NCBI RefSeq assembly: GCF_029211325.2
Contig: NZ_CP135996.1
Span: 2,418,001 to 2,482,000 of the forward strand
DNA: 64,000 nt
Direction of reading: 5' to 3'
Source of the DNA: Caproicibacterium argilliputei
GTDB taxonomy: Bacteria; Bacillota; Clostridia; Oscillospirales; Acutalibacteraceae
The notes below the pieces were generated by a model that worked only from the letters and a program-made list of their open reading frames with translations, was not told the DNA's origin and searched no databases. Each line of letters starts with the position of its first letter. The stretch's first letter is position 1. The position numbers and the translations under genes are program-made. Shown here piece after piece: positions 26,610 through 34,937 of the stretch.

Positions 26610-28107
26610 ATCCTATCTCCCCCAGCTTCCTCCTGATCTCATCCTCCAGTTCATGAGACTTGGCGAACATATCGGAGAGTTCCGATGTCAACCTTGCCAT
26701 TTTCTCCTCAAAAGGCTCGCCGTCATCTTCCTGCTCCTCGATGCCGACATAACGTCCCGGTGTCAGAATATAATCTTGTTTTGCAATATCCTGCAGCGTG
26801 GCAACTGAACAGAATCCCTTCACATCTTCAAGTGTTCCGTTCTGGAATGCCTCGAAGGTGTCGGCTAACTTTTGAATATCATCATCGGAAAAATCCCTAT
26901 GCTTACGGTCAACCATATGTCCCATCTTGCGGGCATCTATAAAGAGCGTTTTGCCTTTCTGTTTTTTGCCCTTTGTAATGAACCACAGGGTAACCGGGAT
27001 GGTCACACTATAGAAAAGCTGTGTAGGCATGGCAATAATGCCCTCTATCAAATCATCTTCGATGATCTTTTTGCGGATTTCACCTTCGCCGCTGGACTGC
27101 GTGGAAAGAGCACCATTCGCAAGAACCAGTCCGATTTTTCCGCTTGGAGCAAGATGATGAATCATGTGTTGAATCCATGCGTAGTTGGCATTACCTGCAG
27201 GCGGGATGCCATACTTCCATCGCTTATCTTCCAGCAATTTTTCCTGTCCCCAAGGATGATAGTTGAACGGCGGATTGGCAAGTATAAAATCCGCCTTCAA
27301 TGTCGGATGCAAATCATTTGTAAAAGTATCGGCATTATACGGGCCTAAATCGGCATCGATACCACGAATCGCCATATTCATTTTTGCCATTTTCCAAGTA
27401 TCTGGATTTGCTTCCTGCCCATATACAGAAATAGCACCACGCTTGTGGCCATGCGCTTCAATGAATTTTTCGCTCTGCACAAACATACCGCCAGAACCGC
27501 AACAACAATCATATACTCGGCAGTTATCAAACGGACGAAGAATGGAAACCAAGGTTTTTACAACACTGGACGGCGTATAAAATTCGCCGCCACCAACACC
27601 TTCCTTTTCTGCGAACTGTGCAATGCAGTATTCATAGGTGCGTCCAAGCAGATCTTCGCTTGAGGAAGCGTCACTCATATCAATATTATTGGTAAAAATA
27701 TCGACAACATCACCCAAAACTCGCTTGTCCAAATCTGGACTTGCATAGTTCTTCGGCAGTACATTTTTTAATTTTTTGTTTTCACTCTCGATGGCTCTCA
27801 TTGCATTGTCAATGATGGTTCCAATTTCGGGAGTATGCGCTCTGGACGCAATATTTCTCCACCGTGCTTCTTCCGGTACGAAGAAAACATTCTCCATTGT
27901 ATAAGCGTCGCGGTCGTTCTCAAAGCCGTCCCCCTCATCCACAAGTTCCTGGTATCTTTTATCGAAGGCAGCGGATATGTAGCGCAAAAAGATAAGCCCG
28001 ATGATCACCTTTCTATATTCCGCTGCCGGTATATGTCCCCACAGCACGCAAGCTGCATCCCACAGTTGCTTTTCAAAGCCAATGTTGGCATTAGTTTTAT
28101 CAGCCAT
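26599..28107 (-). CDS. hsdM: Type I DNA methyltransferase, M subunit (HsdM)
   Basis: 502 residues; AGGAGG site 10 bases before the ATG. N-terminal helical domain (1-150), then the AdoMet-dependent N6-adenine methylase: EFYTPSSVVKTLV, VYDCCCGSGGMFV (motif I), and NPPFNYHPW (motif IV, about 280). A C-terminal coiled region ends in ELEDEIRRKLGEIGYEI. With HsdS it methylates adenines in the bipartite target. It overlaps the following hsdS by 11 bases. Confidence 0.96.
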   Translation of the reverse strand: MADKTNANIGFEKQLWDAACVLWGHIPAAEYRKVIIGLIFLRYISAAFDKRYQELVDEGDGFENDRDAYTMENVFFVPEEARWRNIASRAHTPEIGTIIDNAMRAIESENKKLKNVLPKNYASPDLDKRVLGDVVDIFTNNIDMSDASSSEDLLGRTYEYCIAQFAEKEGVGGGEFYTPSSVVKTLVSILRPFDNCRVYDCCCGSGGMFVQSEKFIEAHGHKRGAISVYGQEANPDTWKMAKMNMAIRGIDADLGPYNADTFTNDLHPTLKADFILANPPFNYHPWGQEKLLEDKRWKYGIPPAGNANYAWIQHMIHHLAPSGKIGLVLANGALSTQSSGEGEIRKKIIEDDLIEGIIAMPTQLFYSVTIPVTLWFITKGKKQKGKTLFIDARKMGHMVDRKHRDFSDDDIQKLADTFEAFQNGTLEDVKGFCSVATLQDIAKQDYILTPGRYVGIEEQEDDGEPFEEKMARLTSELSDMFAKSHELEDEIRRKLGEIGYEI

Positions 28108-28154
28108 CTGAATTAACCTCCTGCAGTAAATTTGTACTATCCAATAAAACGAAC

Positions 28155-28379
28155 TTATTCGCCATCCTCATTATTTTTATCGTCAACTCTGTCATCAGCA
28201 GCTCCACCGGAGCGAATCCACTCGTCAACTTCGGAAAGTTTAAATTTCCAAAGTCTCCCTACTTTGTAGGCTGGCATATTGCGCTTGGCAATCCAAGCGA
28301 GAACCGTTTCTCTGCCGACTCCGAGATATGACTGGACTTCTTTCAATGTTACCCATTTCTCGATGTTGACTTCACTCAC
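28155..28379 (-). CDS. Excisionase/MerR-like helix-turn-helix protein
   Basis: 74 residues from a GTG at 28379, which has GGAGG 7 bases upstream; a longer upstream frame would run into the preceding gene. VTLKEVQSYLGVGRETVLAW (helix-turn-helix) and MPAYKVGRLWKFKLSEVDEW (wing) form the typical excisionase-family DNA-binding domain. An acidic tail follows. Such proteins often accompany type I restriction genes and may control their transcription or assist a tyrosine recombinase. It is 47 bases upstream of hsdM, in the same direction. Confidence 0.88.
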   Translation of the reverse strand: MSEVNIEKWVTLKEVQSYLGVGRETVLAWIAKRNMPAYKVGRLWKFKLSEVDEWIRSGGAADDRVDDKNNEDGE

Positions 28380-28393
28380 TGTATTACCTCCGT

Positions 28394-29248
28394 CTATTTT
28401 TGATACTCGAATTTTGTACTGACTACAAACGTAAATGTGTTGCTGTTCGGGAAGCAATCGTTGTCATCGCAATCCACCATAATCCACTTACATTCCGATT
28501 TTCCTTCAAAGCCGCGGGCATCCATGTCTACGGTTATTTTTACGCCCTTATGCGGTGGTGTGTCCGGTATATCAATATAATTTGCAGATGCTCTCGGACG
28601 AACTGCGTCGTGGTTGGAGAAAAAAAGTTTGCGTCCACGCCATACTTGAGTTCCCGCATTTTCAAATTCCCAGGTGTGATTGAATTTATCGTATATGTTT
28701 ACTTGGTAAGTCGGTCGAAACTGGGACTTCAAATATACCTGATCTCCGGGATACAGAACCGATGCAGGATGATATGCTTCCACTTCCTTATCCTGCGGTT
28801 CAGTGAGTAATTTTTGATATTCCATAACTACAATATCATCAGCTTCTTCAGTGTTGCTTTCTACAAATGCTTTGAACTGAATTGCCAATGCTCTGCACAG
28901 GCAATCTTTTTTATCCTCCGTGATCGGAGGGATACCAAAGGCAAGCATAACATCTCGTATTTTACTATCTTCTATATTTTCATTGTAAAAGGCGGAAAGT
29001 CCGTCCTTGTTAAATGGGTGGAATGATGACTTGATATCTGCCGTCATTGTTCGAGAACCGTCATATAGCTTTCTTTGTAAGGGTACATCTTCCGAGGTGT
29101 ACCTTTTTCCTTTTGTGAACGGGAAGTGGTTACTTCCTGCTGCACAGAAGCAGAGCATTACGAATATACCGCTGTTTTTCCTGCTCGGGTAATAAACCGC
29201 CGTTCGTATGTGCGGGTATAGCCGCTCGAAATATGTTTTTACCAGCAC
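28394..29248 (-). CDS. Bacterial protein with NBR1-like Ig domain, first gene of the defence operon
   Basis: 284 residues from a GTG at 29248 with an AGGGGG-type site. Residues 1-155 are a helical domain (YFERLYPHIRTAVYYPS, then RTMTADIKSSFHPFNKDGL) with no function known to me. Residues about 190-280 resemble the four-tryptophan NBR1 central Ig domain: TWEFENAGTQVWRGRKL, a P-x-G-type loop, FEGKSECKWIMVD, and a closing FTFVV strand. The gene leads the operon that contains the type I system. The conserved N-terminal part combined with NBR1-type Ig modules occurs in several bacterial islands; I know no biochemical role. Most likely a binding or scaffold component. Confidence 0.6.
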   Translation of the reverse strand: MLVKTYFERLYPHIRTAVYYPSRKNSGIFVMLCFCAAGSNHFPFTKGKRYTSEDVPLQRKLYDGSRTMTADIKSSFHPFNKDGLSAFYNENIEDSKIRDVMLAFGIPPITEDKKDCLCRALAIQFKAFVESNTEEADDIVVMEYQKLLTEPQDKEVEAYHPASVLYPGDQVYLKSQFRPTYQVNIYDKFNHTWEFENAGTQVWRGRKLFFSNHDAVRPRASANYIDIPDTPPHKGVKITVDMDARGFEGKSECKWIMVDCDDNDCFPNSNTFTFVVSTKFEYQK

Positions 29249-29397
29249 ATCAGATCCCCCTTGTCCTATATTTGTCCTAAGTTTTGTCTCACTTGTCCTA
29301 TGTTCAAGCCGCTGCGTGTCTCATTTTGCTGTGTGATAATACTCTCAGATGAACGAGATGTACCACCAAGATTCACCGTTAGCATATTTTATTTTTC

Positions 29398-29426
29398 ATT
29401 ATATCACAAATATATGCAAAAATCAA
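29398..29426 (-). promoter_or_regulatory. Promoter of the leftward defence operon
   Basis: On the minus strand TTGATT (29426-29421), a 17-base spacer and TATAAT (29403-29398) predict a start near 29391, leaving a leader of about 140 bases before the first gene. Confidence 0.65.
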
Positions 29427-29496
29427 TCTATTATAGGTTGCTTGGTTTAAAAACACTCATAAATCAACTCTAAATAGTTTTAAGGAGGTGAACAGA

Positions 29497-29709
29497 ATGC
29501 CAAGTAACAAAAAGCAGACTTCAAAGTCTATAGCTACCAACGCGAGTCAGATTCTCAAAGACAGTCACTACATTGGAAAGTCCAAGTCAGTCGCAGGCAG
29601 TGCTTTGGCGCAAACAAGACCCAGAAAGAAAAAGCAAGGACCGAATCCGATGGGCAGTGACGCATTATCCAATATGCCTGCCCATTCCCCTCACGGGGCA
29701 AATTCTTAA
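29497..29709 (+). CDS. Small basic Ser/Lys-rich protein of unknown function
   Basis: 70 residues from the ATG at 29497; AAGGAGG (29482-29488) is 8 bases upstream and overlaps an alternative GTG at 29488. The protein is rich in Lys, Ser and Ala (KKQTSKSIATNASQILKD, KSVAGSALAQTRPRKKK) with no membrane helix. Similar small basic proteins occur at the borders of clostridial mobile elements, but I cannot assign a role. It is the first rightward gene after the defence island and may belong to the island or the prophage edge. Confidence 0.65.
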   Translation: MPSNKKQTSKSIATNASQILKDSHYIGKSKSVAGSALAQTRPRKKKQGPNPMGSDALSNMPAHSPHGANS

Positions 29710-29860
29710 ATCAGATCTCTTAAAACAAGTGTTTTTGTCCTGAGCAAGACATTAAACTGCTTCCCGCCAGATACCGCATCACCTGATCACTGATGGCTCA
29801 ACGTTATTTGGCGGACAAGTAAATATCAACAGCTGCCTTTTGAGCGGGTTAGCTGCAATC

Positions 29861-29960
29861 CGAAACGGAGAACTCCGTGAGGACTGCGGTTAGGTTTTTG
29901 CACCCTTTTTGCGGCAGCACGCAGAGTCCTCCGTTTCGAGAAATCGAAAATCGGAGGACT
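29861..29960 (+). promoter_or_regulatory. Leader with mutually exclusive hairpins covering a ribosome site
   Basis: Bases 29925-29939 pair with 29944-29960 in a 15-bp stem with a GAAA loop and a 2-base bulge. The stem buries the GGAGG (29953-29957) of the next gene. Bases 29929-29938 (CTCCGTTTCG) can instead pair perfectly with 29861-29870 (CGAAACGGAG), extended by GAC/GTC and TGCG/CGCA pairs, which would free the ribosome site. ACGGAG at 29865-29870 can also pair with the adjacent CTCCGT. This three-part arrangement is typical of translational switches; the trigger is unknown. Confidence 0.6.
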
Positions 29961-29964
29961 TTTC

Positions 29965-30477
29965 ATGAAAACCAACGAAAACCAGAACACACCAGTCATC
30001 TATTACCGCCCACTCCATCAGTGGATTGAGGTCACCCCTGAACAGAAGCGGGACTGGGAACGCTTCGTGGGCGCTGCCCGCAAGACAAAGCAGAGAGCTG
30101 GAGCCTGCTGCATTCCATACAAGAAAAGCTACAAGTGCGACGGGTTGTGTGAAACCTGTGAATTCCGCTGTATCCCAAAGGATGCCGCTCAGCACCTCTC
30201 CATTGAAGTTGAGATGGAAAACGCCTATGAGAACGGCGCCTCCCGTACCAGCTTTCTTGCTGACGACAGGCTGACCACAGAAATCAACATCGACAGCATG
30301 ATTCTCAATCAACTGCTTACCGAACTCAGAGGAACAGACCCGGAAAGCTATCAAATTCTTATGCTTCTTGCGGACGGGCAGTCCGAGCGGGCCAGCGCAG
30401 AGCGGCTGCATATGCCGCGGAACACCTTCGTGTATAAGCGAAATCAGCTTCTGAAGCGGCTCAAGGAAAATTTCTAA
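29965..30477 (+). CDS. Sigma-70 region 4-like phage regulator
   Basis: 170 residues; the CGGAGGA site is inside the leader hairpin just upstream. The N-terminal part has IYYRPLHQWIEVTPEQKRDW and a Cys cluster (GACC, CDGLCETCEFRC) that may bind zinc. The C-terminal part (about 100-170) is a helix-turn-helix like sigma region 4: LRGTDPESYQILMLLADG and SERASAERLHMPRNTFVYKR. Such proteins open many clostridial prophage and conjugative-element operons. It probably directs or activates early transcription. Confidence 0.8.
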   Translation: MKTNENQNTPVIYYRPLHQWIEVTPEQKRDWERFVGAARKTKQRAGACCIPYKKSYKCDGLCETCEFRCIPKDAAQHLSIEVEMENAYENGASRTSFLADDRLTTEINIDSMILNQLLTELRGTDPESYQILMLLADGQSERASAERLHMPRNTFVYKRNQLLKRLKENF

Positions 30478-30483
30478 ATCTTT

Positions 30484-30522
30484 TCGGCCAATCCCTCCTT
30501 TCCCGTCCAGATGGGTCATTGA
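30484..30522 (+). repeat. 39-base element, copy 1 (TCGGCCAA ... GTCCAGATGGGTCATTGA)
   Basis: An 8-base and an 18-base identical block at fixed 21-base spacing recur at 63349-63387. Both copies lie 30-41 bases before a small gene. The second block contains the minimal frame ATG GGT CAT TGA. Confidence 0.6.
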
Positions 30523-30563
30523 AAGGCAGAACAAAACGCCTTGAAAAAGGAGGGAACGCCGAG

Positions 30564-30788
30564 ATGAGTTACAACGCAAACCGTTATGGCACCCATGCGG
30601 ACGAGGATATCGTGGATGTTCTCACCGCCATCAGCGTGGTGTCAAGGAGACTGGCGCACAATATCACAGCCGCACGCCAGCAAAGCCAATCAAAGGAAGG
30701 GGGAAAACAGGATGAGCCAAATGAGCGAAATGTCCGCGACCATCGAGGAACTGCGCAAATGTGCTGCTGCTATCAGCGACGCGGCTAA
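30564..30788 (+). CDS. Small phage protein, partly overlapping the next gene
   Basis: 74 residues from the ATG at 30564, with an AAGGAGG site 13 bases upstream. MSYNANRYGTHADEDIVDVL and an amphipathic helix, TAISVVSRRLAHNITAARQQ, look like real protein. The last 25 residues overlap the next reading frame by 77 bases and look like out-of-frame translation of it. Function unknown. Confidence 0.6.
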   Translation: MSYNANRYGTHADEDIVDVLTAISVVSRRLAHNITAARQQSQSKEGGKQDEPNERNVRDHRGTAQMCCCYQRRG

Positions 30789-31023
30789 CTGGCTGGTGGA
30801 GCAGTTCAGTAGCGACGAGCCGGAGCCGGAAGCCGCTCCTGCCGAGCCGGTGCTGACACTGGAAGCGGTCAGGGCTGTTCTTGCAGACAAGTCCCGTGCG
30901 GGCTTCACTGCTCAGATTCGCTCTCTGCTCCAGAAGTACGGCGCAAATAAGCTGTCGGGCGTTAACCCGGTCAACTACAAAGCGCTGCTTGCAGATGCGG
31001 AGGGACTGACCGATGCCACCTAA
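30712..31023 (+). CDS. Small helical phage early protein (often labelled Rrp5-like)
   Basis: 103 residues from the ATG at 30712 behind AAGGAAGGGGG. It is mostly helical: MSQMSEMSATIEELRKCAAA, an acidic Pro/Ala linker, then a DUF-like end LEAVRAVLADKSRAGFTAQI and KYGANKLSGV. The C-terminal pattern is that of small phage proteins found before DUF2800 nucleases in clostridial prophages. Its stop overlaps the next start by 11 bases. The role is not known. Confidence 0.75.
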   Translation: MSQMSEMSATIEELRKCAAAISDAANWLVEQFSSDEPEPEAAPAEPVLTLEAVRAVLADKSRAGFTAQIRSLLQKYGANKLSGVNPVNYKALLADAEGLTDAT

Positions 31024-32152
31024 AGGACATGCCATTCTCTCCGCATCCAGCGCCAACCGCTGGCTGCACTGCCCGCCTTCCGCCCGGCTCTGCGAGAGTT
31101 ATGCGGATAAAGGCAGCGACTACGCCGCCGAAGGCAGCGACGCTCACGCGCTTTGTGAGTACAAGCTCCGACAGGCGCTGGGGCTTCTCTCCACCGACCC
31201 GACCGAAAACCTGACATGGTTCAACGAGGAAATGAGCGACTGTGCCGCCGGCTATGCGGCCTATGTTCTCGAACAGGTGGAAGCGGCAAAACAGACCTGC
31301 GCCGATCCGGTTGTTCTCATCGAACAGCGTGTGGATTTCTCCCGATGGGTGGAGGGCGGCTTCGGTACTGCTGACTGCATCATCATCGCGGACGGCACCC
31401 TGCAGATCATTGACTATAAGCACGGTTTGGGTGTGCTCGTGAGCGCGGAGAAAAATCCGCAAATGCAGTGTTACGCACTCGGCAGCTTGGAGCTGTTCGA
31501 CGGCATCTACGACATCGAATCGGTGCGCATGACCATCTACCAGCCCCGCCGCGACAATGTCAGCACCTATGAGCTTTCCAAGGACGAGCTTTACCGCTGG
31601 GCGGATGAGGTGCTAAAACCGACTGCGGAGCTCGCTTTTGCCGGCGACGGAAACTTCCTGTGCGGTGAGTGGTGCGGTTTTTGTAAGGCGAAGCACGATT
31701 GCCGCGCCAGAGCCGAAGCCAATCTGGAACTTGCCCGCTACGACTTCAAGCTGCCGCCGCTATTGACGGATGAGGAAGTCGAGGACATCCTCTCCCGCGC
31801 CGATGACCTTGTGTCGTGGGCGGCGGACATCAAGGAATACGCACTCCGCCAAGCGCTCAGCGGCAAGAAGTGGAACGGTTGGAAGCTGGTTGAAGGTCGC
31901 TCCAACCGCAGGTACACAAACGATGCCCTTGTTGCCAATGCTGTTGAAAGCATAGGCTTTGACCCCTATGAGCACAAGGTGCTGGGCGTCACCGCCATGC
32001 AGAAGCTGCTTGGCAAATCCCGCTTTGAGGAACTTCTTGCACCCTACATTGAAAAGCCGCAGGGCAAACCCACACTCGTGCCAGAGAGCGATAAACGTCC
32101 AGCAATCAACACAGCCAAAAATGATTTTATGGAGGAAAACGATTATGAATAA
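31013..32152 (+). CDS. DUF2800 protein, Cas4/RecB-like PD-(D/E)XK nuclease
   Basis: 379 residues. The N-terminus GHAILSASSANRWLHCPPSA is the DUF2800 start. FGTADCIII and LQIIDYKHGLG (D-x-K, about residue 130) are the PD-(D/E)XK core, and a QMQCYAL segment follows as in Cas4/AddB-type nucleases. Three Cys near 215-230 (CGEWCGFCKAKHDC) probably hold an Fe-S cluster. It likely processes DNA ends during phage recombination with the neighbouring DUF2815 protein. It overlaps its upstream neighbour by 11 and its downstream neighbour by 8 bases. Confidence 0.88.
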   Translation: MPPKGHAILSASSANRWLHCPPSARLCESYADKGSDYAAEGSDAHALCEYKLRQALGLLSTDPTENLTWFNEEMSDCAAGYAAYVLEQVEAAKQTCADPVVLIEQRVDFSRWVEGGFGTADCIIIADGTLQIIDYKHGLGVLVSAEKNPQMQCYALGSLELFDGIYDIESVRMTIYQPRRDNVSTYELSKDELYRWADEVLKPTAELAFAGDGNFLCGEWCGFCKAKHDCRARAEANLELARYDFKLPPLLTDEEVEDILSRADDLVSWAADIKEYALRQALSGKKWNGWKLVEGRSNRRYTNDALVANAVESIGFDPYEHKVLGVTAMQKLLGKSRFEELLAPYIEKPQGKPTLVPESDKRPAINTAKNDFMEENDYE

Positions 32153-32720
32153 CAGCACTACGAAAATCAACAACCCGATGAAGGTCATCACCGGCCCCGA
32201 TACCCGCTGGTCTTACGCCAACGTCTGGGAGCCGAAGTCTATCAATGGCGGTACGCCGAAATACAGCGTCAGCCTGATTATTCCCAAGTCCGACACCAAG
32301 ACGCTCGCCAAAATCAAGGCGGCTATTGAGGCGGCATACCACGAGGGAGAATCCAAACTCAAGGGCAACGGTAAATCCGTGCCTCCGCTGGCGGCTCTCA
32401 AAACCCCGCTGCGCGACGGCGACACCGAACGCCCCGATGATGAAGCCTACGCCAACGCCTACTTCATCAATGCCAACGCGACTACTGCTCCCGGCATTGT
32501 GGACACTGACCGCAATCCGATTCTGACCCGTTCGGAGGTTTACTCCGGCGTGTACGGCAGGGCAAGCATCAGCTTCTATGCTTTCAATTCCAATGGGAAC
32601 AAGGGCATCGCCTGCGGGCTCAATAACCTGCAGAAAATCCGCGACGGGGAGCCTCTCGGCGGCAAGGCAAGCGCGGAGTCCGATTTTGCCACCGACGATG
32701 ACGCCGACTTTTTAAACTGA
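32145..32720 (+). CDS. DUF2815 protein, probable single-strand DNA-binding protein
   Basis: 191 residues from the ATG at 32145 (GGAGG 9 bases upstream, ATGAATAA overlap with the previous stop). A beta-rich core (WSYANVWEPKSINGGTPKY, VSLIIPKSDTKT, RASISFYAFNSNGNKGIAC) and an acidic tail SDFATDDDADFLN resemble phage OB-fold ssDNA-binding proteins, whose acidic ends recruit partners. Its place between a Cas4-like nuclease and a DNA polymerase fits a replication/recombination role. Confidence 0.85.
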   Translation: MNNSTTKINNPMKVITGPDTRWSYANVWEPKSINGGTPKYSVSLIIPKSDTKTLAKIKAAIEAAYHEGESKLKGNGKSVPPLAALKTPLRDGDTERPDDEAYANAYFINANATTAPGIVDTDRNPILTRSEVYSGVYGRASISFYAFNSNGNKGIACGLNNLQKIRDGEPLGGKASAESDFATDDDADFLN

Positions 32721-32740
32721 GAAAGGAAAGGTGAAAACAT

Positions 32741-32923
32741 ATGACAACCTTACAGACCGTTTTAGTTACCGCCCTTATCGCCATCTGGCTCTGCATCAGT
32801 GTCGGGTTCCTTGTCACTGTGATTCAGAGTGCAATATATGACCGCAAGCGCGAAAAACGCGAGAGGGCGCAGGCTGCCCGCGACCTTGAATACCACGAAA
32901 AGCGCATGTCGGACTTTAAGTAA
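32741..32923 (+). CDS. Small single-pass membrane protein
   Basis: 60 residues, GGAAAGG site before the ATG. Residues 5-30 form one membrane helix (TALIAIWLCISVGFLVTVI), followed by a strongly charged helix rich in Lys, Arg and Glu (YDRKREKRERAQAARDLEY). It is a conserved-looking early phage gene without known function. Confidence 0.65.
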   Translation: MTTLQTVLVTALIAIWLCISVGFLVTVIQSAIYDRKREKRERAQAARDLEYHEKRMSDFK

Positions 32924-32984
32924 AACATCAGGGACGGGCGGCAGAGCTTTCTTTGCCGCCTTGTTCCTATTAAGGACGGTGCTT

Positions 32985-34925
32985 ATGAAATCACTCAGTA
33001 TCGATATTGAAACATATTCCAGTGTGAACCTTACAAAATCAGGTGTTTATCGCTATGTGGAAGCACCGGATTTTGAAGTGCTGCTGTTCGGCTATAGCGT
33101 GGACGGCGGTGCAGTGCGGGTCGTTGACCTTGCCTGCGGTGAAAAGCTCCCGCCTGAGATCGTGTCGGCGCTTACCGACGAGGCTGTGACAAAATGGGCC
33201 TTTAATGCCAACTTTGAACGTATCTGCCTGTCCAGATATCTGGGCTTGCCGACCGGCCGTTATCTGGACCCCGGCCAGTGGCGCTGCTCCATGGTATGGG
33301 CCGCCACGATGGGCTTGCCGCTTTCGCTGGAGGGCGTCGGTGCTGTGCTGGGGCTGGAAAAGCAAAAGCTCACCGAGGGCAAAGAGCTCATCAAATTTTT
33401 CTGTCAGCCCTGCACGCCGACAAAAGCCAACGGGCAGCGTACCCGCAATTACCCGTATCACGCGCCGGAAAAGTGGTCGGCGTTCAAAAAGTATAACGCC
33501 CGCGACGTGGAAACGGAAATGTCCATTCAAGAACGGCTTTCCAAATACCCGGTACCGGACAGCATCTGGGACGAATACCACCTTGACCAGGAGATAAACG
33601 ACCGCGGTGTGGCGCTGGACATGACGCTGGTGCAAGCGGCTATCGCCATTGACGGGCGCTCCCGCTCCGAATTGACCACAGCCATGAAGAAGCTGACTGA
33701 GCTGGACAATCCCAACTCTGTGCAGCAGATGAAGCAGTGGCTTGCGGATAATGGCATGGAAACGGATACGCTCGGGAAAAAGGCTGTGGCGGAGCTTTTG
33801 AAAGAAGCGCCGCCGGAGCTTGCCGAGGTACTTGCTCTCCGGCAACAGCTCTCCAAATCCTCCGTGAAAAAGTATCAGGCGATGGAGAATGCGGTCTGCG
33901 CCGACGGTCGTGCGCGCGGCATGTTCCAGTTTTACGGCGCCAATAGAACCGGCAGATTCGCTGGGCGGCTCATTCAAATGCAAAACCTGCCGCAAAACCA
34001 TCTGGAGGATTTGGCTGAAGCCCGCGCTCTTGTTCGCTGCGGCGACTTCGATGCGCTGAAAATGCTTTATGAGGATGTGCCGGATACGTTATCACAGCTG
34101 ATACGCACGGCATTTATTCCGCAAGATGGACGGAAGTTCATTGTGGCTGATTTCTCTGCGATTGAAGCCCGTGTCATTGCGTGGCTTGCCGGCGAGAAAT
34201 GGCGGCAGGATGTTTTCGCCAAGGGCGGCGACATCTACTGCGCTTCGGCGTCGCAGATGTTTAAGGTGCCTGTTGAGAAGCACGGCATCAACGGGCATCT
34301 TCGGCAAAAGGGCAAAATTGCCGAACTGGCTCTCGGCTACGGCGGCTCAGTGGGCGCGCTCAAAGCGATGGGTGCGCTTGACATGGGCTTGACCGAGGAG
34401 GAGCTGCCGCCGCTGGTGGACGCTTGGCGGCAATCCAATCCCCACATTGTGAAATTCTGGTGGGCGGTTGATCGTGCTGTGATGGACGCCGTTACCCGTA
34501 AAACCACCACGAAAACGCACGGCATCGTATTCTCTGCCAGAAATGGGATGCTTTTTATCACGCTGCCGTCCGGCCGGGATCTTGCTTATGTGAAGCCCAA
34601 GGTTGGAACAAACAAGTTCGGCGGCGACTGTATTACCTATGAAGGCATCGGCGGGACAAAGAAATGGGAACGGCTGGACAGCTACGGCCCCAAATTTGTG
34701 GAAAACATCGTCCAAGCGACCTCCCGCGATATCCTCTGCTACGCCATGCAGACCCTTCGCCGCTGCGATATTGTCATGCACATCCATGACGAACTTGTCA
34801 TTGAAGCTGATCCGAGTATGTCTTTGCAAGTCATCTGCGAACAAATGAGCCGAACACCGCCGTGGGCTAAGGGACTTGAACTTCGAGCAGATGGCTATGA
34901 AACGGCTTTTTATAAGAAAGATTAA
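32985..34925 (+). CDS. Phage family A DNA polymerase with 3'-5' exonuclease
   Basis: 646 residues from the ATG at 32985 (AAGGACGG site). The exonuclease begins LSIDIETYSSVN (Asp/Glu, residue about 5). The polymerase has motif A ADFSAIEARVIAWLAGE (about 386), motif B with KGKIAELALGYGG (about 440), and motif C MHIHDELVIEAD (about 600). There is no 5' nuclease domain, as usual for phage Pol I-like enzymes. It should copy the phage genome with VapE and the helicase encoded downstream. Confidence 0.95.
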   Translation: MKSLSIDIETYSSVNLTKSGVYRYVEAPDFEVLLFGYSVDGGAVRVVDLACGEKLPPEIVSALTDEAVTKWAFNANFERICLSRYLGLPTGRYLDPGQWRCSMVWAATMGLPLSLEGVGAVLGLEKQKLTEGKELIKFFCQPCTPTKANGQRTRNYPYHAPEKWSAFKKYNARDVETEMSIQERLSKYPVPDSIWDEYHLDQEINDRGVALDMTLVQAAIAIDGRSRSELTTAMKKLTELDNPNSVQQMKQWLADNGMETDTLGKKAVAELLKEAPPELAEVLALRQQLSKSSVKKYQAMENAVCADGRARGMFQFYGANRTGRFAGRLIQMQNLPQNHLEDLAEARALVRCGDFDALKMLYEDVPDTLSQLIRTAFIPQDGRKFIVADFSAIEARVIAWLAGEKWRQDVFAKGGDIYCASASQMFKVPVEKHGINGHLRQKGKIAELALGYGGSVGALKAMGALDMGLTEEELPPLVDAWRQSNPHIVKFWWAVDRAVMDAVTRKTTTKTHGIVFSARNGMLFITLPSGRDLAYVKPKVGTNKFGGDCITYEGIGGTKKWERLDSYGPKFVENIVQATSRDILCYAMQTLRRCDIVMHIHDELVIEADPSMSLQVICEQMSRTPPWAKGLELRADGYETAFYKKD

Positions 34926-34937
34926 GAGGTAACGCCT

